From the NCBI GenBank assembly GCA_021324635.1, contig JAJPIS010000068.1, positions 1-63,698 on the forward strand: a DNA stretch of 63,698 bases. Direction: 5' to 3'. Shown here in pieces: positions 47,190 to 55,639 of this stretch. The notes under the pieces were generated by a model, which worked only from the letters and a program-made list of their open reading frames with translations, did not search any database and was not told where the DNA came from. Source of the stretch: Gemmatimonadota bacterium (GTDB lineage Bacteria > Gemmatimonadota > Gemmatimonadetes > Gemmatimonadales > Gemmatimonadaceae). Every line of letters starts with the position of its first letter. Position 1 is the stretch's first letter. A program made the position numbers and the translations under genes.

Positions 47190-48479
47190 CTAGCGATCGA
47201 GCGCGCGGCGCTTGCGGCGCAGGAGCGCCGTCTGGGCGGTGGCCGGCTGGTGTTCGAGCGCGCGGTCCAGGTAGGCGCGCGCGTCCCCGAGATCGCCGAG
47301 CGATGCGTGGAGCTCCGCGTAGGCGGCGAGCGCGTAGGGGTAGCGCGCCAGCACCTCGCGCTCCGGGATCGCGTCGAGCTCGTCGAGCCCGGCGCGCGCG
47401 CCGGCGACCATCGCGACCGCGAGCGCGCGACTGACATCGACGACGAGCGACGGCCAGCGCCGGCGCAGTACCTCGTAGAACTCGACGACGCGCGCCCAGT
47501 CCGTGGCCGCATACGTGGGCGCCACGGCGTGGCAGGCCGCGATCCCCGCCTCGACGTGATAGCGGGTGAGCGCGGGCCCATCGCCGGCCCGCGCCAGGCA
47601 GGCGAACGCCTCGTCCAGCAGCGCCCGGTCCCACCGCGCGCGGTCCTGCTCGGGCAGGAGCAGCAGGCTGCCGTCGTCCGCGACCCGCGCCGGCGCGCGC
47701 GCGGCGTGGAAGCAGAGCAACGCCCGCAGTGCGAACGCCGCCGGGAGCCCCGTATCGTCGCGCGAGGTGAGGAGCCGGACGAGGCGGAGCGCGTCGCGGC
47801 AGAGCCCGGGATCGATCGCCTCCTCACCGACACTGGGGCTGTACCCCTCCGAGAAGACGACGTAGAGCACGTCGAGGATGGCGGCCAGACGGTCGGGCAG
47901 CGCATCCGCCGTCGGCACGTCGAACCGCACGCCCCGCTCCCGCAGCCGCTGCTTGGCGCGGACGAGCCGCTGCGCGACCGTCCGCTCGTCGCTCACGAAC
48001 GCGGTCGCGATCTGGGCGGCGGTGAGCCCGAAGCCGACGCTCGCGACGAGGGCGATCTGCGCGGCGCGCGGCAACACGGGGTCGCAGCAGAGGAACATGA
48101 GTCGCACCTCGTCCTCGGCCTGGAACGCCGGCGGATCGTCGGCGGCGACGTCGGGGACGTCGCGCGCCCGCTCGAGCGTGAGATGCGACCGGTCGCGGCG
48201 GAGGGCGTCGACCGCGGCGTTGTGGGCGACGCGGACGAGCCACGCCTCGGGATCGTCCGGCACGCCGCTCGCGGGCCATCGGTCGAGCGCCCGCACGTAG
48301 GCGTCCTGCACGGCCTGCTCGACGAGCGCGAAGTGTCGGGCACCGAAGCGGCGGGTGAGGGCGGCGACGACGCGCGGGTGGCTCGAGCGGAACCGCTCCT
48401 CGAGCGCCGCGCGCACGCCGTCGGTCGGAGTGGCGGCGCTCGCCGCGCCCCCGGCCGCTCCGCTGGCCGCTCGGCTCAC
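47190..48479 (-). CDS. ECF42-type RNA polymerase sigma factor
   Basis: A 429-residue sigma factor with GTG start. Sigma region 2 (FALVEQAVQDAYVRALDRWP, PEAWLVRVAHNAAVDALRRD) and region 4 (LTAAQIATAFVSDERTVAQR) are followed by a long C-terminal domain with DVLYVVFSEGYSP and TPR-like helices. This architecture marks the ECF42 group, which is normally encoded beside a YCII/DGPF protein, as here. ECF42 factors lack an anti-sigma factor; the C-terminal extension is thought to control activity. Confidence 0.92.
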   Translation of the reverse strand: MSRAASGAAGGAASAATPTDGVRAALEERFRSSHPRVVAALTRRFGARHFALVEQAVQDAYVRALDRWPASGVPDDPEAWLVRVAHNAAVDALRRDRSHLTLERARDVPDVAADDPPAFQAEDEVRLMFLCCDPVLPRAAQIALVASVGFGLTAAQIATAFVSDERTVAQRLVRAKQRLRERGVRFDVPTADALPDRLAAILDVLYVVFSEGYSPSVGEEAIDPGLCRDALRLVRLLTSRDDTGLPAAFALRALLCFHAARAPARVADDGSLLLLPEQDRARWDRALLDEAFACLARAGDGPALTRYHVEAGIAACHAVAPTYAATDWARVVEFYEVLRRRWPSLVVDVSRALAVAMVAGARAGLDELDAIPEREVLARYPYALAAYAELHASLGDLGDARAYLDRALEHQPATAQTALLRRKRRALDR

Positions 48480-48492
48480 CGCGCGACGCGCG

Positions 48493-48876
48493 TCATGCCG
48501 GGGTCGCCGGCACCGCCGGCACGGACGCGCGCGACATTTCGATCACCCGCACCTCCACCCAGCCGTTCTGGAGCTCGATGACGGGGCAGCTGCGGGCAGC
48601 CTCCGTCGCCTCGTCGAGCGAGGCCGCGTCGACGACGAACAGCCCGCCGACCGCGTCCTTGGACTCGATGAAGGGTCCGTCGATCACTTCCCCGCCGCGC
48701 ACCGTGAGGCGTCGTCCCGTCTGGTCGTACAGCTTGAGGCTCTCGACGAGCTGGCCGCGGGCCTCGAGGCCGCGCATCCACACGGAGTAGCGCTCGAGCA
48801 TCCGCGCGCGAAAGTCGGGGTCGCCGCTCCGCTTGTCGAGATCGGCGCCCCCGAGTATCAGCAGGTACCTGGGCAT
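48493..48876 (-). CDS. YCII-related (DGPF) protein
   Basis: A 127-residue ferredoxin-like protein. MPRYLLILGGADL, MRGLEARGQLVESLKLY, VIDGPFIESKDAVGGLFVVD (the DGPF motif) and WVEVRVIEM are conserved. It is the usual partner of ECF42 sigma factors and lies 13 bp upstream of one. Its biochemical role is unknown. Confidence 0.9.
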   Translation of the reverse strand: MPRYLLILGGADLDKRSGDPDFRARMLERYSVWMRGLEARGQLVESLKLYDQTGRRLTVRGGEVIDGPFIESKDAVGGLFVVDAASLDEATEAARSCPVIELQNGWVEVRVIEMSRASVPAVPATPA

Positions 48877-48952
48877 GGTCGTCTCTCCGGGTGAAGATGG
48901 TGGTGTGGACGTGCGACCCGGGACCCGGCCGGGCCCCGGGGGACGGCGACGC

Positions 48953-49948
48953 TCAGGTCGCGGCCCGGGCGACGTAGGCCGCCAGGTATTTCAGGAACCC
49001 TTCCCATCCGCCGGCGTGGTGGTCGGCGGCGCCCGGGAACCCCGCGAATCCGTCCTGCCGCACGGTGACCCGCGTGCCGCCGGGGATCGCGGTGAGCTGG
49101 TAGGTGACCGTGGTATCGCGGCGGCCGAAGTCGGGGTAGTCCCAATCATACCGTCGCGTGTGCACGAGCCGGCGCGGGGCGTCGATCTCGAGAAACTCGC
49201 CGCTCGCCGGGAAGCGGGTGCCGTCGGCCAGCCTGATGTCGACCGACCACCGGCCGCCGACTCGGAGGTCCGCCCGCCACGCGGTCGCCTGGTAGGTGTC
49301 CGGCGCGCCCCACCACCGTTCGACCTCCGCGGTCGTGAGCGCGCGGAAGATGCGTTCGGGCGCCGCGCCCATGTCCATCGTGGCGAGCACCGTCGCCCCG
49401 TCGGTCACCGCGCGCGGCGCGGGGCCGTCCGTCGCCCCGTGCGTGGCCCGCGTCTGCCGCTCGACCTCGGCCACGAACCGCGCCAGGAGGTCCTTCCACG
49501 ACGTCTCGTGCGCGGCGCGCACCTGCTCGGCCCTGGCGCCGAAGGCCTCGAACCCGCGGTGGACGATGGTCACGTCGGTCCGCCGTGGCGCGGGTGCATC
49601 CCAGCGGACCTCGAGCGCGGTCGGCGCGCCGGCGATGTGCCAGTTGACGAGGAGCCGAGTCGGCGGGTCGCAGGCGAGCACCTGCGCCCACTCGCACTGG
49701 CTGCCGTCCGTGCCGCGCTCGTACCAGCGGCCGCCGGCGCGCGCGTCGAGCACGACCTCGGCGATCGGCGCCTTGGTGGGGTTCCCCGAGCACGCCGGGT
49801 TCCACCAGCGGCTGACGTCGTCGGTGAAGATCCGGAACGCCCGCGCCGGCTCGACCGGGACGTGAGCCGACACCCGGATCGGCGCGGTGGTGGGCGTGGC
49901 CTGGGGCTCGGGCATCGGGTCGGTCTCCCTCGTGATCGTGGCGGTCAT
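48953..49948 (-). CDS. Tandem SRPBCC (AHSA1-like) protein
   Basis: A 331-residue protein with two START-like SRPBCC domains. The first spans VSAHVPVEPARAFRIFTDDV to FEAFGARAEQVRAAHETSWK, the second MDMGAAPERIFRALTTAEVE to DGFAGFPGAADHHAGGWEGF. Each has the W-W and GG-W pattern of Aha1-related domains (for example SRWWNPA and ERWWGAP). Such proteins bind hydrophobic ligands. It is upstream of the YCII/sigma pair on the same strand and may be in their regulon. Confidence 0.85.
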   Translation of the reverse strand: MTATITRETDPMPEPQATPTTAPIRVSAHVPVEPARAFRIFTDDVSRWWNPACSGNPTKAPIAEVVLDARAGGRWYERGTDGSQCEWAQVLACDPPTRLLVNWHIAGAPTALEVRWDAPAPRRTDVTIVHRGFEAFGARAEQVRAAHETSWKDLLARFVAEVERQTRATHGATDGPAPRAVTDGATVLATMDMGAAPERIFRALTTAEVERWWGAPDTYQATAWRADLRVGGRWSVDIRLADGTRFPASGEFLEIDAPRRLVHTRRYDWDYPDFGRRDTTVTYQLTAIPGGTRVTVRQDGFAGFPGAADHHAGGWEGFLKYLAAYVARAAT

Positions 49949-50100
49949 GGGATGGTGGTCTCCTCGGGCTGGTCGGTACATGCCTCGGTGCTCGCGAGCG
50001 GTCCGGGACCCGTCGCCGTCGGGGGCGGCCTCCACGGCCCGCTCGGGTCCCGATGCCCCCGAGGACGTGGCCCGGCCGCGCCACTCGACATCGGGCCCTC

Positions 50101-50496
50101 ATGGCCGACGTGGCGCTCGAGACGGCGGTGGCGGAGTCCGACGGCCCGGTCGGCGCTGCACTGGCGTCTGGCGCGCGCCTGAAGGCCAGCTTGCTCCAGG
50201 ACGCCGGCAACGGATTGTCGAGCAAGGCGGTAGCCGAGAATCTCGGGATCACGCGGCAGGCGGTCGACACGCGCCGGAAGGGACGCAAGCTCCTGGCAGT
50301 GTCGACGCCTTCAGGGGATTGGGTTTACCCGATGGCCCGGTTTCGACCCGACGGACGGCCGCTCGACGGGTCGCCCGACCTGCTCGCGGCCGTCCCGGGC
50401 GCGGAGCGAGGCGAAGACACGCGCGGCGCGAGCGAACGGGGCGAAGGGCGGCCGGCCGCGGAAGACGGCGAAGGCCTGAGCGGGAGGTCGCTATGA
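50101..50496 (+). CDS. HTH protein, antitoxin-like, probably truncated
   Basis: A 131-residue protein. NGLSSKAVAENLGITRQAVD is a helix-turn-helix, then RRKGRKLLAVSTPSGDWVYP and FRPDGRPLDGSPDLLAAV. This resembles the DNA-binding half of antitoxins paired with RES-type toxins. After that the expected domain is missing and the tail is low complexity. In another frame the same DNA encodes ARANGAKGGRPRKTAKA before a stop, suggesting a frameshift or deletion. A 12-codon ORF (MNAIAPIAAFRF) overlaps its stop and may be the stub of a lost partner. Confidence 0.5.
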   Translation: MADVALETAVAESDGPVGAALASGARLKASLLQDAGNGLSSKAVAENLGITRQAVDTRRKGRKLLAVSTPSGDWVYPMARFRPDGRPLDGSPDLLAAVPGAERGEDTRGASERGEGRPAAEDGEGLSGRSL

Positions 50497-50606
50497 ACGC
50501 GATTGCTCCGATCGCGGCGTTCAGATTCTGAACCCCTGGCGCTAGGGGAACCTCTGCAAGACTGAGTGTTGCATCGATTGATGAGACGTGATGTATCGGG
50601 AGTCCG

Positions 50607-51425
50607 TCAGTACGAGCGAATCTCGTCGAAGGGCACTCGTAGTTCCCGCTCCAGGACGGCGCGGGTCTCTGCGTGAATGCGTTCGGCCTCGACCTCGTTG
50701 CGCTCGATCCGGCGGATCTCCCGCTCGCTCACACCCGGGAAGGATGACTGAGTGAGTCCGCGTAGCAATCGCAGCCGTCGGAACGCTCCCCCGAAGCTCG
50801 CATCCCTCTGCACCCGATTCGCCTTTGCGCGTCGTCGGTACTCTGGGTCCCGCTCGTAGAGCACGGCCTCGACGCTAGCCTCGTAGTCACCGAACCTGAG
50901 CGTCTGCCCCCAGTCGGCAACCGCAAATCGCGAAAACTCGGGCGCTCGTCCACTTCCGGACGGCCGGAAGAAGCTAAACGGGACGGGCAGTCGATCGAGC
51001 GTGCCCCGATAAAGGACCACAACCTGATCCTTCTCGTCGATCTCGCCGCCGATTACGTAGTCGCGAGCCGTGTCGCTGGCCATCACTTCGGCCATCTCGT
51101 CGCGAGGAAGGAACTGCCCGCTCGGGTCTGCGAGCACGAGCGTATGAAAGTACGCGTTCAGGAATTGCCACCGCGCACGGTCGAGCGGGTACACACGCTC
51201 GAAGAAGAGAAGAAGCGCCTGCTCCGGCTCAGAAGGAACAATCGCCCGTAACACATGCGTGAGATTCTCCAGTGCCTCGGCGTCCGAGACCCAACGCGTG
51301 CCCGGCTGCGCTTCGCGATAGCTCTCCGTGATCTCCTCGGCTGTGCGCAAGCGCTGTGCGCCCGCCTCCGCGAAGGAGGCGGTAACCTCAGGGGCGCCCT
51401 CGATCAGAAGCAGCGTGTCAGTCAT
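50607..51425 (-). CDS. Antitoxin-like protein with C-terminal Xre HTH
   Basis: A 272-residue protein. The N-terminal part (LLFFERVYPLDRARWQFLNA, FHTLVLADPSGQFLPRDEMA) is not a recognised domain. The C-terminus has FRRLRLLRGLTQSSFPGVSE followed by REIRRIERNEV, a lambda-repressor-like HTH. ATG 51425 overlaps the stop of the small upstream gene by 8 bp. A small gene coupled to an Xre-type gene is the layout of a type II toxin-antitoxin module. Which partner is toxic is unknown. Confidence 0.6.
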   Translation of the reverse strand: MTDTLLLIEGAPEVTASFAEAGAQRLRTAEEITESYREAQPGTRWVSDAEALENLTHVLRAIVPSEPEQALLLFFERVYPLDRARWQFLNAYFHTLVLADPSGQFLPRDEMAEVMASDTARDYVIGGEIDEKDQVVVLYRGTLDRLPVPFSFFRPSGSGRAPEFSRFAVADWGQTLRFGDYEASVEAVLYERDPEYRRRAKANRVQRDASFGGAFRRLRLLRGLTQSSFPGVSEREIRRIERNEVEAERIHAETRAVLERELRVPFDEIRSY

Positions 51426-51690
51426 CGCTCGCAACCGGGTTCGTCGGATGGATGCGGTCCCACTCAACGATCAATCTCCGCCACCCTTCGTCGACCGCCT
51501 TTAGAACGGCGGCGGGGACCTCTCGAAGTGGCGGCTGCTCGTCCAGCGATTGGCGCGTCCGGAGACTTATCCGCCACCTGCTTGTGCGGCGCAGAATCGT
51601 GACGTGCGGCTCCTCAACGCCCGTTTCCAAGTCGAAGATCTTCACCTTCCAGGGAGCTAACCCCGGGGGGAGTGGAAGCTCGAACGGCAC
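51418..51690 (-). CDS. Small protein paired with Xre gene, possible toxin
   Basis: A 90-residue protein from GTG 51690. APWKVKIFDLETGVEEPHVT, ILRRTSRWRISLRTRQSLDE and PPLREVPAAVLKAVDEGWRR show a compact beta-rich start and a helical end. It may belong to the small proteins found beside HTH antitoxins, but no named family was confirmed. Overlap with the next gene implies coupled translation. Confidence 0.55.
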   Translation of the reverse strand: MPFELPLPPGLAPWKVKIFDLETGVEEPHVTILRRTSRWRISLRTRQSLDEQPPLREVPAAVLKAVDEGWRRLIVEWDRIHPTNPVASDD

Positions 51691-51699
51691 CCGCGAAAA

Positions 51700-51984
51700 C
51701 TACACGATTATGTCCGGTATTCGCAAATAGCGTAGATCGGACATTTCCGAGAGCAGCGGCTCTGGTGGCGACCCAGATTCTTCCCATCGCGGGCTCCCTC
51801 GTACCGAACACATGCCGAACTCATCCGGCGGAGTCTGGTCGAGAGCGTTCCGCGACAGGTCCAAGCGCCGAACCCGTACCTCAGCGTTCGGGCAGATCCC
51901 AAACAAACCCAGGATCATGAGCTTGTCGTTCAGCTCTGGGCGAACCGCCTCGCAGACCAGGCAGTCGTCGAAGCGTGGGATCAC
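51700..51984 (-). pseudogene. Truncated conserved hypothetical protein (DCLVCEAVRPEL type)
   Basis: From GTG 51984 the sequence RFDDCLVCEAVRPELNDKLM and ILGLFGICPNAEVRVRRLDL match the N-terminus of a widespread uncharacterised beta-sandwich family whose members start with a D-C-L-V-C-E motif. After about 45 residues similarity to any expected fold ends and the frame stops at 94 residues. The gene is most likely 3'-truncated. Confidence 0.45.
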
Positions 51985-52201
51985 GCGGAGCGACCGTCGC
52001 CGAGCGGGGTGGCGAGAGTGGTCGTGGCATACGCGCCCGATAGCGCGGAGCCTCCCGTCGTGAGCCCCCCGGCGGGCGGTGTGGTGGACAGTATCGTCAG
52101 GGCGTTGGTGCCCGACTGGGCCGTGGCTGTCGCGAGGAGAAGCGTCGCATCGGCACCGAACATGTGGAGGAGGACCCGTGACGACACTCCACACAGCGGG
52201 A

Positions 52202-52408
52202 ATGAGACCTACTCACCGACCGGGCCGGGCGACCCGCCGATCGCGAGCGCGCCGGCGCGTTCTCGGGTGCGGGCGCACGGCAGCGGCCGCAGCGCTGCTC
52301 TGCGCCGGAGCTCCCGTCGCTCCGGTGGGCTCGATCGCGGCGCAATCGGGCAGCGGTTCGGTCACTGGGATCGTTCGCGATTCGGAGAAGGCTCGCGCGA
52401 CACCGTAG
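52202..52408 (+). pseudogene. Remnant of a TonB-dependent receptor 5' end
   Basis: A 68-residue open frame. A basic start leads to a hydrophobic signal segment (TAAAAALLCAGAPVAPVGS) ending in IAAQ, then SGSGSVTGIVRDSEKA. This is how gemmatimonad TonB receptors with a carboxypeptidase-regulatory-like plug domain begin. It stops after a few residues of the plug. No barrel sequence follows in any frame, so only a stub remains. Confidence 0.45.
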
Positions 52409-52680
52409 CTGTCATTCCCGGCGCGCACCGGTGCGGCTCGGAGGCCCGGGCGTCAGCGCGACCGCGACCACGCCCATGGCATCATACCTCCTCCGGGGAA
52501 GACCGCGGTGTCGGACCGCCCCTCGATCGCTCAGAGCCATGCGCCGGCAAGCCCGGTGGGTTCGCTCACCGGTGTCCTCGGCGGCAGGGGTAGTTCGCGT
52601 CACACGCGCACTCGGGACGCGAGGGCTCACGCGAGCTCACGCGAGCGTGTGGCGATTGAGCCGCCATGAGGCGACAACGA

Positions 52681-53385
52681 TCATTGGGGCCCGATGTCCA
52701 GGTTCGACTTGTCTCCAAGCGGCGCCGTCGTCTTCTGATACTCGGCCTCGAGTGTGCTCAGGAGCTCCGAACGGAATGCCAGTACGTCGGGCCGCTCCCA
52801 CCGACTTAGCGGGAGGTCTGATCGTAGCTTGACCAGCCAGCGGCCGATCTGATAAACGAAAAAGTCCGAGACAAGTATGCCACCACGCCCTCGCTCTACG
52901 ACAACGACTTCGCGGCCTGAGACTTTACTACCACCTCCGTCCACGCTGTCCGTCGTGTCTATGGCGATCCTGTACGCGTACACCCCTCTGCGACCGAGAA
53001 ATGAAAGGGCCGCCTTGAATTTCTCTGCAGCGCGGATAACCGGAGCCGCTGAAGCACGCCCGGGCGAGGCCGAGTCCGTTTCCGCAGGGTACACGAAAAC
53101 GTCGATTGCGTGACCGCCTGGCTCCCGGAAACGATATGCCGAGCCAAGCCGCGCGCTCGAGTACGTGTACTCTTGTTGCATAGTATACCGATCGACTGCC
53201 GGCGGCGGCTTGGGTGCCGCCACAGTCGAGGGCTTCGCCCGCTGGGCGGCCAAATGCGGGGCATAGCTAGCCATCACTCCCGACAGCGCCCATATGAGCC
53301 ACCGCCGCGAACGCGGCGCACGCCTGCGTCGCCTTCCTCGCCGTCGTGAGACGGTGCTCGGGCAATCGGTCCAACGCAGGGGCAT
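52681..53385 (-). CDS. Exported hypothetical protein
   Basis: A 234-residue protein from ATG 53385. An Arg-rich N-terminus precedes a signal helix (WLIWALSGVMASYAPHLAAQ). The mature part has YRFREPGGHAIDVFVYPAE, REVVVVERGRGGILVSDFFV and WLVKLRSDLPLSRWERPDVL. No domain was recognised. It stands alone among gene remnants. Base composition is slightly lower in GC than the backbone. Confidence 0.6.
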   Translation of the reverse strand: MPLRWTDCPSTVSRRRGRRRRRAPRSRRWLIWALSGVMASYAPHLAAQRAKPSTVAAPKPPPAVDRYTMQQEYTYSSARLGSAYRFREPGGHAIDVFVYPAETDSASPGRASAAPVIRAAEKFKAALSFLGRRGVYAYRIAIDTTDSVDGGGSKVSGREVVVVERGRGGILVSDFFVYQIGRWLVKLRSDLPLSRWERPDVLAFRSELLSTLEAEYQKTTAPLGDKSNLDIGPQ

Positions 53386-53763
53386 AGGTTCGCGGAGCAA
53401 CGCTCGCCTACATCGGGTGCAACACGCCGACCCATCGGCCGCACGGGAGATTGTCGCGGGCCGCCTGGACCTCGATCATCGACCCGGTTGCACCTGCGGC
53501 CGTGCGCTGAACGAGACGAATCTGCGCTGTCAAGCCGGCCCTCCGCCACTGGCGAACGCCCACGATGGCCTGCCCCTCTGCGACCGTCGTCGGATCCCCC
53601 GGGCACTCGCTGGGCGGCCCAAAACGTCGGGTCCATATGGCCGCCAGGGGTTAAGAGACAAGCCCCCCCGAACTTCACCCCCCCGTCGGCCCATTGTCCG
53701 TAGGTTGCGCCGCTCTGTGGCTCGGCGTCTGGCGGTTGAACCCCATCGCAACGGGCTGCGCTT
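53386..53763. other. Intergenic region without recognisable genes
   Basis: This 378-bp stretch separates the exported protein from the membrane protein. Open frames here are Arg/Pro-rich shadows. A C-run followed by a GGGG-rich end near 53660-53695 and some short inverted repeats are present, but no promoter, attC or RNA gene could be supported. Confidence 0.5.
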
Positions 53764-54273
53764 GTGACCGAGATCCTTGTTAGCCCTCAGCCTCCGCTCA
53801 GATGGCGGCGGCGACTTGTCACCGCTTCGCCCGGCATCCTCCTCGGCGTCGCCTTTCTACTGTTCCCGATGTTCCCGCCTCCGACGTCATGGGACAATTG
53901 GGGCACGTACCTGTTAGGGTCAATCTTCGTCGGTGCCGGATTGCAGTTCGCCCTGACAATCGGCCTAGTGACTGCGCTGCACTTTGTCGCCAAGCTTTCA
54001 GACGCCGAACCCCTCTACATGCCCGAGATAGGGAGTGTCTATCTCACGTCAGCCGTGCTACTTGCAGCTATGGCGCTAATCTTTGGCCGGTTCGAACAAC
54101 GCCAGCACGACCGGCGGACAAATGCATGTGTCGCGCGTGCGCTTGAGGACGCATCCGGAAGTATCGTTTTCCATCCGACGCACCCGGGATACACCGCTAA
54201 CGGGGTCGTAAGTGTGATTGTGAAGGACTGCGGGACAGGTTCTGCGGAAGGCACTGCATACGATCCCGGGTGA
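53764..54273 (+). CDS. Small integral membrane protein
   Basis: A 169-residue protein from GTG 53764 with three or four hydrophobic segments: PGILLGVAFLLFPMFPP, YLLGSIFVGAGLQFALTIGL and YLTSAVLLAAMALIFG. A soluble C-terminal tail follows (RRTNACVARALEDASGSIVF). No family is recognised. Codon use is less GC-biased than the backbone, which fits acquired DNA. Confidence 0.55.
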   Translation: MTEILVSPQPPLRWRRRLVTASPGILLGVAFLLFPMFPPPTSWDNWGTYLLGSIFVGAGLQFALTIGLVTALHFVAKLSDAEPLYMPEIGSVYLTSAVLLAAMALIFGRFEQRQHDRRTNACVARALEDASGSIVFHPTHPGYTANGVVSVIVKDCGTGSAEGTAYDPG

Positions 54274-54547
54274 GTCGCCAGGTTGCGCCGGGTCCCCGGA
54301 CGGCGATGAAACACGCTATACCAGCCGTGGCGCCGGACCGAGGGCCGGATCGAGCAACGATCCCTTGATTCGGCCCACGCCTCTCCCGGACTTCCCCCCC
54401 CCGACGGTCTGGCGTCTCCGTTACATGGAGTGCGCCCGAGTTACGTAGCATGCTGTCCGCCTGCGCGCCCGAACCAGCAGCCGTAACTTTGAAGTCGCGT
54501 CACGCAACTGCGCGCGACGATGCGATCACACCTCCACCGGACGCTAT

Positions 54548-55264
54548 ATGTGGTCTGCGTACCAAGATGGGGTAAGTCTCGCCGTCATGATTGCTGGTAC
54601 GATCGACGAATATGCCAGCGGCCGTGAAGCTGCTTGGGAGGAGTCCGAACCAGGCGCCGCCAAGGCCCTCGCATTTGTGGACGCCTTAGCCAAACAAGTC
54701 CTCGATGCTTCTGATGACCTTCTTGCACCCGGAGACGCGGCCGGCGGAGTAGACTGGGAGGCCACCTTGCTACTTATGAACGATGAGCAGTTGGGGGCAC
54801 CCATTCTGGAGAAAATCGAAATTGTACTTGCCGAGCGCTTTGCTGCCGATACCGACCGGATGGCATCGCGATGCAAGGACATCGCACGCGAGCTTGTTCG
54901 TGCGCATCCGAACGACGCGGTGATGAAGTTCATGCGCCGGCTCAGCCGTTGTTACGTAGCAGGCTTTCTGCCGGAATGCGTGATGCTTTCCCGAGCCGTC
55001 CTTGAGAACGCTGTGAACGATGTTCTTGAGAATAGACGGATCGATGTTCCGCCTGACAAGGATGGCAAGCGCACAATGACGGCGAAGCGCCGAGCGCTTT
55101 GCAAAGCAGGCGTCCTGTCCGACACCCGTAGTCGGGATGCTGGGACTGTGTGGCACAGAGGCAATAAGGCGGTGCACGCTGATCCGCACGTGACAGGGGA
55201 GGTCTGGGAGACCGTGCGTCTCACGCTCTCGGTCCTCTCGGAGCTGTACGCCGCTCGAACCTAG
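54548..55264 (+). CDS. DUF4145-like protein
   Basis: A 238-residue helical protein. The C-terminal region has ECVMLSRAVLENAVNDVLEN, RALCKAGVLSDTRSRDAGTV and WHRGNKAVHADPHVTGEVWE, matching DUF4145. That domain is common in restriction-modification and other defence loci as a fusion or partner. The N-terminal half is unassigned. A 274-bp non-coding gap precedes it, and a terminator-like hairpin follows 11 bp after the stop. Confidence 0.65.
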   Translation: MWSAYQDGVSLAVMIAGTIDEYASGREAAWEESEPGAAKALAFVDALAKQVLDASDDLLAPGDAAGGVDWEATLLLMNDEQLGAPILEKIEIVLAERFAADTDRMASRCKDIARELVRAHPNDAVMKFMRRLSRCYVAGFLPECVMLSRAVLENAVNDVLENRRIDVPPDKDGKRTMTAKRRALCKAGVLSDTRSRDAGTVWHRGNKAVHADPHVTGEVWETVRLTLSVLSELYAART

Positions 55265-55274
55265 CGCAAAGTCG

Positions 55275-55304
55275 CACGGAGGGAGCAGAGGCACTCTCTC
55301 CGTG
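55275..55304 (+). terminator. Hairpin after the DUF4145-like gene
   Basis: CACGGAGGGAG pairs with CTCTCTCCGTG through an 11-bp stem with one G-T wobble and an 8-base loop. It begins 11 bp past the stop. There is no strong T-run after it. Confidence 0.5.
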
Positions 55305-55639
55305 CTCATGTGCGTGGCCGCCGAGCAACGATGGTGACCGTGCAATCGCGGCGTGCGCCTCTTCGGACGAGCCTGCCGACTCTCGCGTGCCATCCGTCGC
55401 CGATGTGCGGCAATCAGCTTGGCGGGGTCCTGCGATGGGTGGTGGTCGGTCGCGGTGGCTATTCGCCGGAGCCACGTACGTAAGCCGGGTCCGCGATGAC
55501 GATACGACCACAATCGCGGTGAGCCCACCTGCGTCCAGACACCCGATGCTCGCCTGATTTGCGGGTGCCCGAGCCAGTCGAGTAGTTCCTTGTCCGTCAT
55601 GCACGTACTAGGATCGAGTAACCTCCGCCATTCCCTGAC
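55305..55639. other. Spacer upstream of the AbiC-like gene
   Basis: A 335-bp stretch with no supported gene. A minus-strand frame (MTDKELLDWLGHPQ from 55600) looks briefly protein-like but runs through the preceding hairpin and antisense into the DUF4145 gene. A promoter for the AbiC-like gene should be here, but none is clear. It is also a candidate place for the left end of the casposon-like element. Confidence 0.4.

Noticed and set aside
54770-55600. Minus-strand ORF starting MTDKELLDWLGHPQ
   Set aside because: Most of it is antisense to the DUF4145-like gene and it crosses a terminator hairpin. The composition is Arg/His-rich with no recognised domain.
53386-55639. Integron-like gene cassettes with attC sites
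   Set aside because: Several small plus-strand genes are spaced by 270-380 bp, but no paired RYYYAAC/GTTRRRY boxes with the expected fold were found, and no integrase is present.
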